Notes: generated from the sequence alone by a model not told the origin. A stretch of 64,000 nt of DNA from Daphnia pulex (GCF_021134715.1 NC_060024.1:6572001-6636000); one strand, 5' to 3'; counted from the first letter of the stretch, positions 13,801 to 26,545 are shown. A program made the numbers and translations.

Positions 13801-15725
13801 TATAGTAATATACAACCGGTTTTGAATTTGATACAGCGTTGGCTTATTCTGCTGGCATCAGCAGCAGCGGTGTCTCCAACGGTTGGTATACAATTAACCT
13901 TGAGGACCTATAATCGCTTTTCCAATATTCAAGGATTTTTCCATCAGCACATGTGTTGTTCCCGTTTCAAGGCGGCCGGTAGATTTAAGTTACATAAACC
14001 TTGAATTCGTCATTTCTCTCCGACATCCTATAAAATAAATATACGAGAGAACAATTCGATAATTTCAAAATCAAATTGCCGCGCATGTGCATAAAAGCGC
14101 TACATATAATTAAAATACGGCCCGGCTATATACATCGATTGCTTTCCCCTTTGTCTTAAAGTTAATAGCGATGGTCAAGGAGAGAAAACACAACTGGATT
14201 TTTACTGCATTTTACGCGACACAACAATGGCGCTGCACAGCAGTCAACCTCATCAACAAAACATGCCGCGCTCGATTGGAAAGGATGAACATCGTTATTA
14301 CATCCATTTCAATACAATTTCAGTCGATTGTTTTAATAACCAGAACAAACTTATAATAAAAGATAAAAGCGCATTTGCACACATCTCGAAATTGTTTTTC
14401 TAATCAGTGTAAAATATCTAAAATAATAATGTGAATGAATCCTTTATATCTATCCAAACGTGCTGCTTGGATGGCCAAATGTCTAAAACAGCCATCACGT
14501 TATAAGAAACTCTCATCCAGCTGCTGCTGCTCTTGTCTATATATGTCTTAAGAATTATAATATCAGCATGAAAATCATATAAAGCTGGCACGCTGACCAA
14601 GGTCACCATCACTATAAGAGCAAACACACACACACACGCGCATAGTATGCATATAGACATGGCCTATCTGCTGGCAATGACCGGAATCGTTCGGGAATTG
14701 TCTAAACATGGATAACGAGAGACGAAGGATGAACCTCGCAGCTATATGTGTGTGTGTGTGTGCTGTTTGTTGTGTTGTTATTTTCTCTCCTGTGTGTTCT
14801 TCATAACCTTGATGGTGAGAGTCACGCAGTCACGGGCTTTTGCCATGGTTTATTGCTGTGCTGTGTGTCTCTCTCTCTCTGCTCCAACTTTATCTTGTCT
14901 ATACTATTTTACTTTCCCTCTTTTGTTGTTTTCACTTGCGTTTGTGTTCGCTGCTGCGTCATCATCGCATCACGTCGAGCGCATCCTTTCCTCCTTCTTT
15001 TCTTTCTTTCTTCTTCATCTTGCATGGTGGTGTATGACTATAGATTGTGTTAGACAAAGACCTCATCATCTCTTTTTCAATTGATGGTGTAGATTCTCTC
15101 TCTCTCTAGCTAACTTGATGATAACGGGAGACACACAACTCCGATTATTCTCACGCTCCTTTCCAATTGTATACGTTAGATCTATACCACAGCATAGTTG
15201 GAGTATTGCATCACACTTAGATGGGGTCATGGTTCGTGTAGGCTATATGTATGTGATAACGCAGCAGTAAACTTTATTATATTACTCGAGCAGTTAATTT
15301 CCCAAATTATATTCCACAGATTTTAAATGCTATACATCTACACTGACGAATAAAACCTATTACAACATGTACAATTTTCACGAATAGGCCTGTTATATTC
15401 GGATGGAAATTTAAAAAAAAAGTTTAATTTCTCCAGGAGAACTGAATTGAATTTGAACTTTTTGACCCGAGTTGCAGCATCGGGAAAAAAATTTAAAATT
15501 ATGGTGAGACATTTATATAAGAGAAATCCGAGCACAGCAGTAGGTCCTTGAAATCTTTCCCCTATAATAACAGCGCTGGCTTCATTGGCTTGTTCACGGT
15601 CGACCACAGATCGTTATAAAACACCGTTTTATATAGCTTTTATTTATTCATGCGCGTTGTAAATATATGCAGCATAGCCCTACGGCGTAATAAAGTTGGG
15701 GAGAGGTGCTGGTATCTTCCGCTTC
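4900..15725. other. About 10.8 kb with no recognisable gene
   Basis: AT-rich non-coding DNA. All ORFs are short, with no domain, splice partner or codon bias. Simple repeats: AGC at about 9229-9246, GAA near 9530-9543, (CA)n at about 14623-14637, (TG)n at about 14746-14762, and TC-rich tracts near 14870 and 15093. The palindromic word TAGGCCTA and its shorter forms TAGGCTA/TAGCCTA recur (for example near 7651, 9815, 9932, 10741, 11952, 13440 and 15238). The stretch could be the promoter or a long 5' intron of the gene at 3411-4899; the sequence does not decide. Confidence 0.55.
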
Positions 15726-16247
15726 ATTAGGGTAAAACAGCGAACTGGGACAGCGTTTTTCCTAATAGACTTTCTTATGGCATTTACGTGTATCGACGAA
15801 ATGCGAATTATGGGACAAAACGTGTAATCATGGGACAAAAAATGCTAATTGGGACAGACTTATTTTTAAAAACTAATTATTTCATTCGACGCAGAATTTT
15901 TTTCTGAATCGAATTGCTTAAGACACTAAGTATGGTGCAATAGAAAAATATTAAGATATTCTGATTTAAAAAATCAAAATATTGAGCTGTCAAAAAGTTT
16001 TTCAGTCTGCTAAACAATTTCGATCGTGTTTCAAAACTGTTCAACAGCACAAAAATGTGATTTTGAAAATCTTATGAACTTATTAGCTTAATCAAAAAGG
16101 TATAACATACGATTTACAAAATAAAAAACTTAACTAAATTCTGTTGTTCATTTATCGAGAAATTCGATTGGGAAGTTGGACGTCCGTGTTGCGAATGTCC
16201 CAAACTTACGCAAAACCAGGTTTAGCTTTACCTTATGATTTATCAAT

Positions 16248-16315
16248 ATTTAATGGCGTAGCGGTATAATCACGGCGAATGAAGACGTTTGTTCTGAGTT
16301 CGATACTCATAAATG
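16248..16315 (+). repeat. tRNA-like module (A and B boxes)
   Basis: TGGCGTAGCGGTATAATC resembles a tRNA D-arm/A box, and about 40 nt later GAGTTCGATACTC resembles a T-arm/B box. The anticodon stem does not fold well, so this is a tRNA-derived or mimicking sequence, not a tRNA gene. Confidence 0.45.
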
Positions 16316-16476
16316 ACCAATCATTTAATTGTGTTATCGGCAACAATTCTTATTCTCTTTGATAATTGCGATCATTTGAAATGAAATCGCGATATCAAAT
16401 GAAAATAGATATGAAATTGGGTGGTTGGCTTAGGTTTCGCTAATAAAATGTTAACATGTTATGTTTAAAAAAATGT

Positions 16477-16547
16477 TATTGGTGGTCTAGTGGATAAGGT
16501 AGTAGATTGCTAATGCAAAGGTCGAAGGTTCAAGTCTTGAATCTGTT
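16477..16547 (+). repeat. tRNA-like module (A and B boxes)
   Basis: TGGTCTAGTGGATAAGG (A box), a loop TTGCTAA at the anticodon position, and AGGTTCAAGTCTTG (B box) at tRNA spacing. Stems are incomplete. It is the clearest of the three modules inside the 15.7-17.8 kb element. Confidence 0.5.
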
Positions 16548-16701
16548 GAAGATCTTACTAGTGATTTATGGCGGGATCAGAGCGGGAATTCTTACCGAAT
16601 AACTTTTTTAAAAAATTCATTTGACAATGGACGTTAATCAGGAATTTTTAAAAGATATAAATACAATTGGGAATTAAACCACGAATTAATTATTTGTTTT
16701 T

Positions 16702-16777
16702 ACCGGATATGTGATTCGAACCTCATACCCCAAGGATACCGCGCATTCCAATCTAGCATTAAACCTCGGAGCTACGA
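16702..16777 (-). repeat. tRNA-like module on the minus strand
   Basis: Read on the minus strand: TAGCTCCGAGGTTTAATGC (A-box-like), then after about 35 nt GAGGTTCGAATCAC (B-box-like). It faces the opposite way to the two modules upstream in the same element. Confidence 0.45.
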
Positions 16778-17820
16778 TTTGTTTCGAAGATGTCTGCGAT
16801 AGAGTATTGTATAGTATAGACAAAGCCCCCCATTCGGCTGTCCCAATTAGCATCATAGCACCTTATGGCAGCAAAACTGCAACTATTTTTTCAAAAAAAA
16901 TATCGGTTTTTCGTTCTTTTTGCATTTTTTAAAGCGAATCCCAAACATTTTATGAAAGTGTAAGGGATTAATGAAAAAAGTTAAGAATTAAATAATATTG
17001 CCAATAAAATAATAAGGGGCTATAGTTTGGGACATAAGATAGGGCACTATGAGAAAGAAAAGCCATTATCTAATTCAAATATTGACATAAAATTCAAACA
17101 TTTTCGCGAAAATTCCTGAAACCCTATTCGCTTTTAATGCCATTTTATGAAAAGAATAAATAACAAATAAGTTGAAATGACAATTTTCTTGAACCTGGAT
17201 AGAATCGATCCTGAGTCCCTGAAATATTATTTTTCAAAAAATGCTTAAATGACAAAATGAAACCCTAAACCTTATGCATCAATCGATTCGCCTTCAAATT
17301 CTGCGTCGATTGATGTACAGACATGGCGAAATAACGAAAAAATTTTTTTTTTCAAAATTGTTTGTCCCAATTCGCGTCTGCTGTCCCAAATTCGCATTTT
17401 TCTTCCATTTCCTGGTAATGAAATATTTCGATAAATATTCAAAATACTGACAAAACCTTTTACAATATTGTAGAACTTTTCATTCTCTATCTTTTGATAT
17501 AATTATTTAAGGGATTACTTCACTTATACTCTAGATATTCCTTATGCCGTAACTATTTTTGCTAACAGCCAACACAGAGCCCAAATTTCTTGGCCGTAAG
17601 CAAAATTCTGAAATTTCAATTAACGATATCTCGTTTAATTCTGAATATTATATGACGCCCTTTTGCTTAATTGCGTATCCCCCCCTATATTTTAAATTTA
17701 ATTAATTAGATTTTGCAATAAACCTCAAAATTTTTTGTATTTTACTTTAAGAAAAAAAAGTCGATTTGTGTCCCAATTCGCGTTTTCGCCGGCCGTGTCC
17801 CAGTTCGCTGTTTTACCCTA

Positions 17821-19383
17821 ATTGCGACCATCCAGTAAATTCTGAATTAGCGCAACATAAATAAATTTTACGTGAATTAATCTTCTCCTCACATTGCCAT
17901 TTGAAAAGTTCGCTGCATTTTATACAAAGCCGAGACACAAATACACTTTTTTGTCTAGATAGAAAACAATAATGGGCTTGCACGAATATAGCTATACAGC
18001 AGCAAACTGTATATTACATCTCCACTTTCCCAGTACGTATATTCATACGATTTGGCTGCTGTAGATCGAATAGCCTACATACTGGACACACATTTCGTCT
18101 GAGTAATAATATGCTGAGCGCGAAATGTATACGTACGCAGCTATATAATATGGATGTATAGTTTCTGGTTATCGCATTCGCATTTCAGTTCGATGCCTTT
18201 CTCTCGGATTATTGTTAGACTAGATACATGCTGTGCGTTGCTGGGAGCACGTTGGACTAATTTCATCTTCCTATAAGATTTAGTTTCTGCTCAACAAAGG
18301 CAAATAAGCTGTTACACAGCAGCAAGAAACTTTAATATAGGTATATAGGCCTACAGTACACAACACATTTCTTCTGAAATATAATAAAGGCACAAAACGG
18401 CTTGGATGTTGTGAAGGTGAATTTGAAACTTATTAGAGCGAGTGTGCGAGTTTGTGGTCGTGTTGTGAATTTGATTGTTATTCAACAGTTTACTGCTGTG
18501 CTCCGCGGAGAACGCTGATGTGTGTTTTGTTCCGGTTGTTTGATGCCTGTGCTGCAATGACAAATATTTAGCTGACTCTTACTGGTTTGTGTCATTGATG
18601 CTGGGCAACACTAAACGTCTATCTCCGATTATTTCTCCTTTTCATTGAATTCCATGAAGTAGCATAGCGCAGACAAAAAGAGCCGACACAAGTTATATTC
18701 AAGGACCCTAGACGATAACCTTATTATTCATTCACTCGATGTATGTAGCCTATCACATTTCCCTGACAGACGTTGCTGCTGTTGATAACCGGAGCTACTG
18801 GAAGAATCAAATTACCCGAAGGGTTACTGGTCAAAGTTTCGTTTGCAGTATGGTTTACATGGGCACCCTCAGTTCTCGTAACACTACACAGATGGCTTTT
18901 TGCAGTTCTCGTAACACAACATAGATGGCTGCACTAGTTTTTGGCAATTATTGATTATAATCAACAATTTAATTGCATTTCAATGGCGGTAATCGGTAGC
19001 TTACAATTTTGTACATCTATTCTGAAAATTTGGCTGCAATCAATTCAGGCGTTTGATAAAACGGAGTTCTTGTTACTTTTTGACAGAATTGCAATAGCTG
19101 TTACAGCAGACGATAATACAGAGACATGTGACAGGATGACAGCATCGTCTCTATTGAATATGACCAGCATGACCCAGGATCGAAGAAACAGCGTAGAGTA
19201 CCGCCGTTGATTGTTGGACCATCTCTAGCCTGTCTTATTTTTCTTTTCAAAATTATCATCCTGTTGGAGTAATATTGTATGATAGAATAGAAGTCACTGT
19301 ATGTTATCACCTAACGCTATCAATCTCCAGTAAAAGAAGTGCTGATAGGTAGTTACTTACATTTAATTTTAACAAGATCCGGT
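17821..19383. other. Intergenic, no gene seen
   Basis: AT-rich sequence with short spurious ORFs. A short direct repeat (CAGTTCTCGTAACAC..ACA.AGATGGCT) occurs near 18869 and 18903. Confidence 0.5.
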
Positions 19384-19428
19384 GTGACGTGGGGTGGCGG
19401 GGCGAAGCCTCCGCCGCACCAAAGTCAC
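19384..19428. repeat. 45-bp GC-rich hairpin repeat, copy 1
   Basis: An imperfect palindrome bounded by GTGAC and GTCAC, with GGCGGGGCGAAGCCTCCGCC as inner stem-loop. It is GC-rich in AT-rich DNA. A second copy in inverted orientation is at 35142-35190. Confidence 0.6.
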
Positions 19429-19951
19429 GCCTTACCCTTACTCCGCACCATATCATATTAGGTTTTTGGGAATTGAATTTGTATTTAATGTTTGGATAGA
19501 AACATGCGGAAATATGCTTTTCATCTCTTTCTCGATTTCTGCATATTAAATTCTTCCGGAAACTAAGGGCATAACATTTTTGTTTTAAATATAATTAATT
19601 TACCTTAATTAATCTTAATAATAGGCCTACCTTTATAACAGAATATTATTTTTATTCTATAACTATTCTATAGCTCTGCCTTTATAAAACTATACCAATA
19701 CAGCAATTCTACTATTCCAACTAGTATACCCTTAACATTCCCTTCGGGTACCTTGCGGCGTACGTACGCTGCCTACAGTTTTCAGTATGTTTGATTTTTA
19801 GTTTCGTGTTTTTTCTCGACATGTTGTGAACCATCTATTGCTCGTCCAAGGAACTACATTGATCTTAACCAAATAAAATGATGCATAAAAAAAATACAGC
19901 ATCACCATACACATTCTGAAATTCAAATTGTTTTCTCGTTCTTTTCAGATT
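19429..19951. other. Intergenic, no gene seen
   Basis: AT-rich sequence between the hairpin repeat and the satellite. No element recognised. Confidence 0.5.
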
Positions 19952-22900
19952 TGTTGAAGAAAAGACCAAAAATACGTCCCAAACATCTAACCTGAAATAT
20001 TTCCAAATCGTGGTGGAGAACTTTCCCATCAAACATTGGTTTACACGGTACATACAGTACCTACCGAAAGTCTTTGGAAGCCCGAGAGGACCTTATGCAA
20101 AAACGCTGTTTTTGCAGTCCTCTAATTAGTACAGTTTTTAACCAAATTCTTTGAAATTTGGTGTGGAGATAGCTAGAGGTAGTGGGAACACCTCTGATTT
20201 TTTATAGATTTTTGTTTACATTTCCTGAAGTACTTTTGGCCGGATGTAAAAGTCTTTGGAAAGCCGAGAGGACCCTATGCAAATGAAGCCACTTTGGCCT
20301 TTTTTCCAGTTGAACGGCTAGGGCTAGGGAACGCGACTTTTTTTTCCAAAAATCGACCTGTGTTAGCTTTATTTCAGGTCTAATTTTCAATTTTTTTGAT
20401 TGATATTTCTCAGTTTCATTTGAAGTTAAAAAAACGAAAAAGTAGAATTCCCCTTTTTTCCGCTCCCATCCCTTTGTTTTCTCTCGAACCAACGAAAAAA
20501 CAAAGGGATGGGAGCGGAAAAAGGGGTCCTCTCGGGCTTCCAAAGAATTTCGGTAGGTACTGTATAATGGTATTTTTCGTGTTTAATCAGTGTAAAATAC
20601 TCTGTTTTACAATAATTATACCAGAATACTCATTATATATGATAGGTTGCACTGATGTTGAAGAAAAGCCAAAAATACGTCCCAAACATCTCACCTGAAA
20701 TATTTCCAAATCGTGGTGGAGACCATTCCTATCACATATAATGGTATTTTTCGTGTTGAATCAGTGAAGAATACTCTATTTTACGATAATTATAAGAGAA
20801 AACTCATTACATGTGACAGGTTGCATTGGTGTTGAAGAAATACCAAAAAAACGTCCCAAACATCTAGGCTGAAATATTTCCAAATCGTGGTGGAGACCAT
20901 TCCTATCACATGTAATGGTATTTTTCGTGTTGAATCAGTGTAGAATACTCTATTTTACGATAATTATAAGAGAAAACTCATTACATGTGACAGGTTGCAT
21001 TGGTGTTGAAGAAATACCAAAAAAACGTCCCAAACATCTAGCCTGAAATATTTCCAAATCGTGGTGGAGACCTTTCCTATCACATGTAATGGTATTTTTC
21101 GTGTTGAATCAGTGTAGAATACTCTATTTTACGATAATTATAAGAGAAAACTCATTATATATGATAGGTTGCACTGATGTTGAAGAAAAGCCAAAAATAC
21201 GTCCCAAACATCTCACCTGCAATATTTCAAAATCGTGGTGGAGACCTTTTCTATCATATATAATGGTATTTTTCTGTTGAATCAGTGTCGAATACTCTAT
21301 TTTACAGTAATTTTAAGCGAAAACTCATTATATGTGACAGGTTGCACTGATGTTGAAGAAATACCAAAAAAACGTCCCAAACATCTAGGCTGAAATATTT
21401 CCAAATGATGGTGGAGACCTTTCCTTTCACTTGTAATGGTATTTTTCGTGTTGAATCAGTGTAGAATACTTTATTTTACGATAATTGTAAGAGAAAACTC
21501 ATTACATGTGACAAGTTGCATTGGTGTTGAAGAAATACCAAAAAACGTCCCAAACATCTAGCCTGAAATATTTTCAAATTGTGGTGGAGACCTTTTCTAT
21601 CACATGTAATGGTATTTTTCTTGTTGAATCAGTTTAGAATACTCTATTTTACGATAATTATAAGAGAAAACTCATTACATATGACAGGTTGCATTGGTGT
21701 TGAAGAAATACCAAAAAAACATCCCAAACAGCTAGGCTGAAATATTTCCAAATCGGGGTGGAAGACCATTCCTATCACATGTAATGGTATTTTTCGTGTT
21801 GAATCAGTGAAGAATACTCTATTTTACGATAATTATAAGAGAAAACTCATTACATGTGACAGGTTGCATTGGTGTTGAAGAAATACCAAAAAAACGTCCC
21901 AAACATCTAGGCTGAAATATTTCCAAATCGTGGTGGAGACCATTCCTATCACATGTAATGGTATTTTTCGTGTTGAATCAGTGTAGAATACTCTATTTTA
22001 CGATAATTATAAGAGAAAACTCATTACATGTGACAGGTTGCGTTGGTGTTGAAGAAATACCAAAAAAACGTCCCAAACATCTAGCCTGAAATATTTCCAA
22101 ATCATGGTGGAGACCTTTCCTATCACATGTAATGGTATTTTTCGTGTTGAATCAGTGAAGAATACTCTATTTTACGATAATTATAAGAGAAAACTCATTA
22201 CATGTGACAGGTTGCATTGGTGTTGAAGAAATACCAAAAAAACGTCCCAAACATCTAGGCTGAAATATTTCCAAATCGTGGTGGAGACCATTCCTATCAC
22301 ATGTAATGGTATTTTTCATGTTGAATCAGTGTAGAATACTCTATTTTACGATAATTATAAGAGAAAACTCATTACATGTGACAGGTTGCATTGGTGTTGA
22401 AGAAATACAAAAAAAACGTCCCAAACATCTAGCCTGAAATATTTCCAAATCGTGGTGGAGACCTTTCCTATCACATGTAATGGTATTTTTCGTGTTGAAT
22501 CAGTGTAGAATACTCTATTTTACGATAATTATACCAGAATACTCATTATATATGATAGGTTGCACTGATGTTGAAGAAAAGCCAAAAATACGTCCCAAAC
22601 ATCTCACCTGCAATATTTCAAAATCGTGGTGGAGACCTTTTCTATCATATATAATGGTATTTTTCGTGTTGAATCAGTGTCGAATACTCATTTTTACAGT
22701 AATTTTAAGCGAAAACTCATTATATGTGACAGGTTGCACTGATGTTGAAGAAATACCAAAAAAACGTCCCAAACATCTAGGCTGAAATATTTCCAAATGA
22801 TGGTGGAGACCTTTCCTTTCACTTGTAATGGTATTTTTCGTGTTGAATCAGTGTAGAATACTCTTTTTTACGATAATTGTAAGAGAAAACTCATTACATG

Positions 22901-24739
22901 TGACAAGTTGCATTGGTGTTGAAGAAATACCAAAAAACGTCCCAAACATCTAGCCTGAAATATTTTCAAATCGTGGTGGAGACCTTTTCTATCACATGTA
23001 ATGGTATTTTTCTTGTTGAATCAGTTTAGAATACTCTATTTTACGATAATTATAAGAGAAAACTCATTACATATGACAGGTTGCATTGGTGTTGAAGAAA
23101 TACCAAAAAACATCCCAAACAGCTAGGCTGAAATATTTCCAAGTCGTGGTGGAGACCATTCCTATCACATGTAATGGTATTTTTCGTGTTGAATCAGTGA
23201 AGAATACTTTATTTTACGATAATTATAAGAGAAAACTCATTACATGTGACAGGTTGCATTGGTGTTGAAGAAATACCAAAAAAACGTCCCAAACATCTAG
23301 GCTGAAATATTTCCAAATCGTGGTGGAGACCATTCCTATCACATGTAATGGTATTTTTCGTGTTGAATCAGTGTAGAATACTCTATTTTACGATAATTAT
23401 AAGAGAAAACTCATTACATGTGACAGGTTGCATTGGTGTTGAAGAAATACCAAAAAAACGTCCCAAACATCTAGCCTGAAATATTTCCAAATCGTGGTGG
23501 AGACCTTTCCTATCACATGTAATGGTATTTTTCGTGTTGAATCAGTGTAGAATACTCTATTTTACGATAATTATACCAGCATACTCATTATATATGATAG
23601 GTTGCACTGATGTTGAAGAAAAGCCAAAAATACGTCCCAAACATCTCACCTGCAATATTTCAAAATCGTGGTGGAGACCTTTTCTATCATATATAATGGT
23701 ATTTTTCGTGTTGAATCAGTGTCGAATACTCTATTTTACAGTAATTTTAAGCGAAAACTCATTATATGTGACAGGTTGCACTGATGTTGAAGAAATACCA
23801 AAAAAACGTCCCAAACATCTAGGCTGAAATATTTCCAAATGATGGTGGAGACCTTTCCTTTCACTTGTAATGGTATTTTTCGTGTTGAATCAGTGTAGAA
23901 TACTTTATTCTACGATAATTGTAAGAGAAAACTCATTACATGTGACAAGTTGCATTGGTGTTGAAGAAATACCAAAAAACGTCCCAAACATCTAGCCTGA
24001 AATATTTTCAAATTGTGGTGGAGACCTTTTCTATCACATGTAATGGTATTTTTCTTGTTGAATCAGTTTAGAATACTCTATTTTACGATAATTATAAGAG
24101 AAAACTCATTACATATGACAGGTTGCATTGGTGTTGAAGAAATACCAAAAAAACATCCCAAACAGCTAGGCTGAAATATTTCCAAATCGTGGTGGAGACC
24201 ATTCCTATCACATGTAATGGTATTTTTCGTGTTGAATCAGTGAAGAATACTCTATTTTACGATAATTATAAGAGAAAACTCATTACATGTGACAGGTTGC
24301 ATTGGTGTTGAAGAAATACCAAAAAAAACGTCCCAAACATCTAGGCTGAAATATTTCCAAATCGTGGTGGAGACCATTCCTATCACATGTAATGGTATTT
24401 TTCGTGTTGAATCAGTGTAGAATACTCTATTTTACGATAATTATAAGAGAAAACTCATTACATGTGACAGGTTGCGTTGGTGTTGAAGAAATACCAAAAA
24501 AACGTCCCAAACATCTAGCCTGAAATATTTCCAAATCATGGTGGAGACCTTTCCTATCACATGTAATGGTATTTTTCGTGTTGAATCAGTGTAGAATACT
24601 CTGTTTTACGATAGTTATAAGAGAAAACTCATTACATGTGACAGGTTGCATTGGTGTTGAAGAAATACCAAAAAAACGTCCCAAACATCTAGCCTGAAAT
24701 ATTTCCAAATCGTGGTGGAGACCTTTTCTATCTCATATA
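19952..24739 (+). repeat. 174-bp satellite with six-monomer higher-order repeats
   Basis: About 24 full monomers of 173-174 bp from about 20567, plus a diverged partial monomer (19952-20054) beyond an inserted MITE. Landmarks per monomer: ATGGTATTTTTCGTGTTG, GATGTTGAAGAAA or GGTGTTGAAGAAA, CGTCCCAAACATCT, AATCGTGGTGGAGACC. Monomers start at 20741, 20915, 21089, 21263, 21436, 21609 and so on. Variants are ordered: one starting at 21089 (AAAAGCC, CACCTGCAAT), the next with GTGTCGAATACTC and GATGGTGG, then one with TTGTAAGAG, then CTTGTTGAATCAGTTT with CATCCCAAACAGC, then two more. The same order restarts at 22480 (after two extra monomers) and at 23522, 1042 bp later. ORFs of up to 101 aa here are by-products. 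Confidence 0.9.
20055..20562. mobile_element. 508-bp MITE inserted in the satellite (TA target)
   Basis: Ends are CAGTACCTACCGAAAG (20055) and its complement ending at 20562, flanked by TA at 20053-20054 and 20563-20564. The target is the TA in CACATGTAATGG of the satellite, whose sequence resumes in register on the right. Inside, CTTTGGAAGCCCGAGAGGAC recurs near both ends, and an internal palindrome lies around 20450-20520. No ORF of note. Tc1/mariner-like by TA target and ends. Confidence 0.8.
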
Positions 24740-26545
24740 ATTCACTTCATCTAAAATTTTAAAAATATATGAATCTATTAATGACAAGGAATTTATGAAG
24801 GAAAAGAAATAGAAATAAGGGTTGATATAAAATATTCCAGGAACTTAAAAACACCACATTAATGAATTCGAAATGACGTTATAGATTATTTTAAAATTTT
24901 AAACAGTTTCCTTGTTACAGGATATAATAATCGATTATCCAATTCACTATTTCAAGTCTTTAAAATCAATGGATCTATTAAGACACCCATGAAGGAAAAG
25001 AAATAGAAATCAGGGTAGATATAAAATATTCCAGAAACTTAAAAACACCACTTCAATGGATTTGTAATGACGATATAGATTGTTTTACAAGTTTAAACAG
25101 TTTCCTTGTTACAGGATATGTTAATCGATGTCCAATAGACTATCTCAAGTCTTTAAAATCAATGAATCTATTAAGACATGCATGAAGGAAAAGAAATAGA
25201 AATAAGGGTTGATAGAAAATCTCCCAGGAACTGGAAACCACCACTTCAATGAATTTGAAATGACGATTCTGATTGTTTTACAAATTTCAAGGGTTTCCTT
25301 GTTACAGGATATGTTGATAGATGTCCAATACACTATTTCAAGTCTTTAAAATCAACGAATATATTAACACATGCATGAAGGAAAAGAAATAGAAATAAGG
25401 TTTGATATAAAATCTTCCAGGAACTGAAAATCACCACTTCAATGGATTTGTAATGACGATATAGATTGTTTTACAAGTTTAAACAGTTTCCTTGTTACAG
25501 GATATGTTAATCGATGTTCAATACACTATTTCAAGCTTTTAAAATCAATGAATCTATTAAGACATTCATGAAGTAAAAGAAAAAGAAATCAGAGTAGATA
25601 GAAAATCTTCTAGGAACTTAAAATCACCACTTCAATGGATTTGAAATGACGATATAGATTTTTTTACTAGTTTAAACAGTTTCCTTGTTACATGATATGT
25701 TAATCGATGTCCAATACACTATTTCAAGCTTTTAAAATCAATGAATCTATTAAGACTTTCATGACGTAAAAGAAAAAAATCAAAGTAGATAGAAAATCTT
25801 CCAGGTACTGAAAAAAATTCAATCAAATCAGTCAAAATTCAATCAAAATTTTAATCTTGGGATCAATTTTTGTGGATAGACGGGAGAAATTTTTTTTACC
25901 GGACACAAACCAAAAGAAAGAGAAAAATTTTCTCTTTCTTTTCGCTATTTTTTTTTCTTAAAAAAAATAAATAGGCCAAATGTTAAATACACCGTAAAAA
26001 CACGCATCTAAAAAATAAAAAAAGGGAAAATTTCGGGGATTTATTCCTCAGCTCCTGCTGACCGGAAAAATTTTTCCTTTGGCAAAAGTAATCTTAATGA
26101 CAATAAGAACCCACAGAAAAAAATGGTGCAAATCTATTTTTTTTTGCGACGGAAAAATTCGACTTGTCATTGAATGACCCAATGACGATATAGATTGTTT
26201 TACTAGTTTAAACAGTTTCCTTGTTACAGGATATATTAATCGATATCCAATACACTATTTCAAGCTTTTAAAATCAATAAATCTATTAAGACATTCATGA
26301 AGTAAAGGAAATAGAAATAAGGGTTGATAGAAATCATTCAGGAACTGAAAAACACCACTCTAATCAATTTGAAATGACGATATAGATTGTTTTACAAGTT
26401 TAAACAGTTTCCTTGTTACAGGATATGTTAATCGATGTCCAATACACTATTTCAAGCTTTTAAAATCCATGAATCTATTAAGACATTCACAAAGGAAAAG
26501 AAATAGAAATCAGGGTAGATAGAAAATCACTCATACGAAAGACAC
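24740..26545 (+). repeat. 193-bp satellite array, about 7 copies
   Basis: The landmark GTTTCCTTGTTACAGG starts at 24906, 25100, 25293, 25486, 25679, 26215 and 26407, giving a 192-194 bp period except where an insertion breaks the array. Other landmarks are AATGACGATATAGATTG, ATCTATTAAGACAT and GGAAAAGAAATAGAAAT. It starts immediately after the 174-bp satellite and shares no obvious sequence with it. Confidence 0.85.
25806..26178. repeat. Insertion interrupting the 193-bp satellite
   Basis: About 370 bp unrelated to the satellite (TCAATCAAAATTTTAATC, an AT/GA-rich core, CGACTTGTCATTGAATGACC) sits between two monomers. I could not define inverted ends, so the class is unknown. Confidence 0.5.

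Larger units (their letters stand above)
15730..17818. mobile_element. 2.1 kb non-coding TIR element with TA target site
   Basis: Perfect inverted ends: GGGTAAAACAGCGAACTGGG at 15730 and its complement ending at 17818, both bordered by TA (15728-15729, 17819-17820), as in Tc1/mariner/pogo-type insertions. Just inside each end the words TGGGACAAAA and CGAATT recur (left about 15810-15862; right about 17364-17398 and 17768-17784, as TTTGTCCCAATTCGCG), so the ends are longer, degenerate inverted repeats. No transposase ORF is visible. Three tRNA-like modules lie in the interior. It is probably a non-autonomous element; the superfamily is inferred only from the TA site. Confidence 0.72.

Noticed and set aside
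14746..15084. Hydrophobic 112-aa ORF that looks like several membrane segments
   Set aside because: It arises from (TG)n and T/C-rich simple sequence.
16711..16932. 73-aa ORF inside the 15.7 kb element as a transposase piece
   Set aside because: It overlaps a tRNA-like module and has no DDE or helix-turn-helix feature.
21089..23827. ORFs of 60-101 aa at 21089, 22480 and 23522 with near-identical proteins
   Set aside because: They are the same frame through satellite monomers; stops appear in neighbouring monomers, and conservation is that of the DNA repeat.
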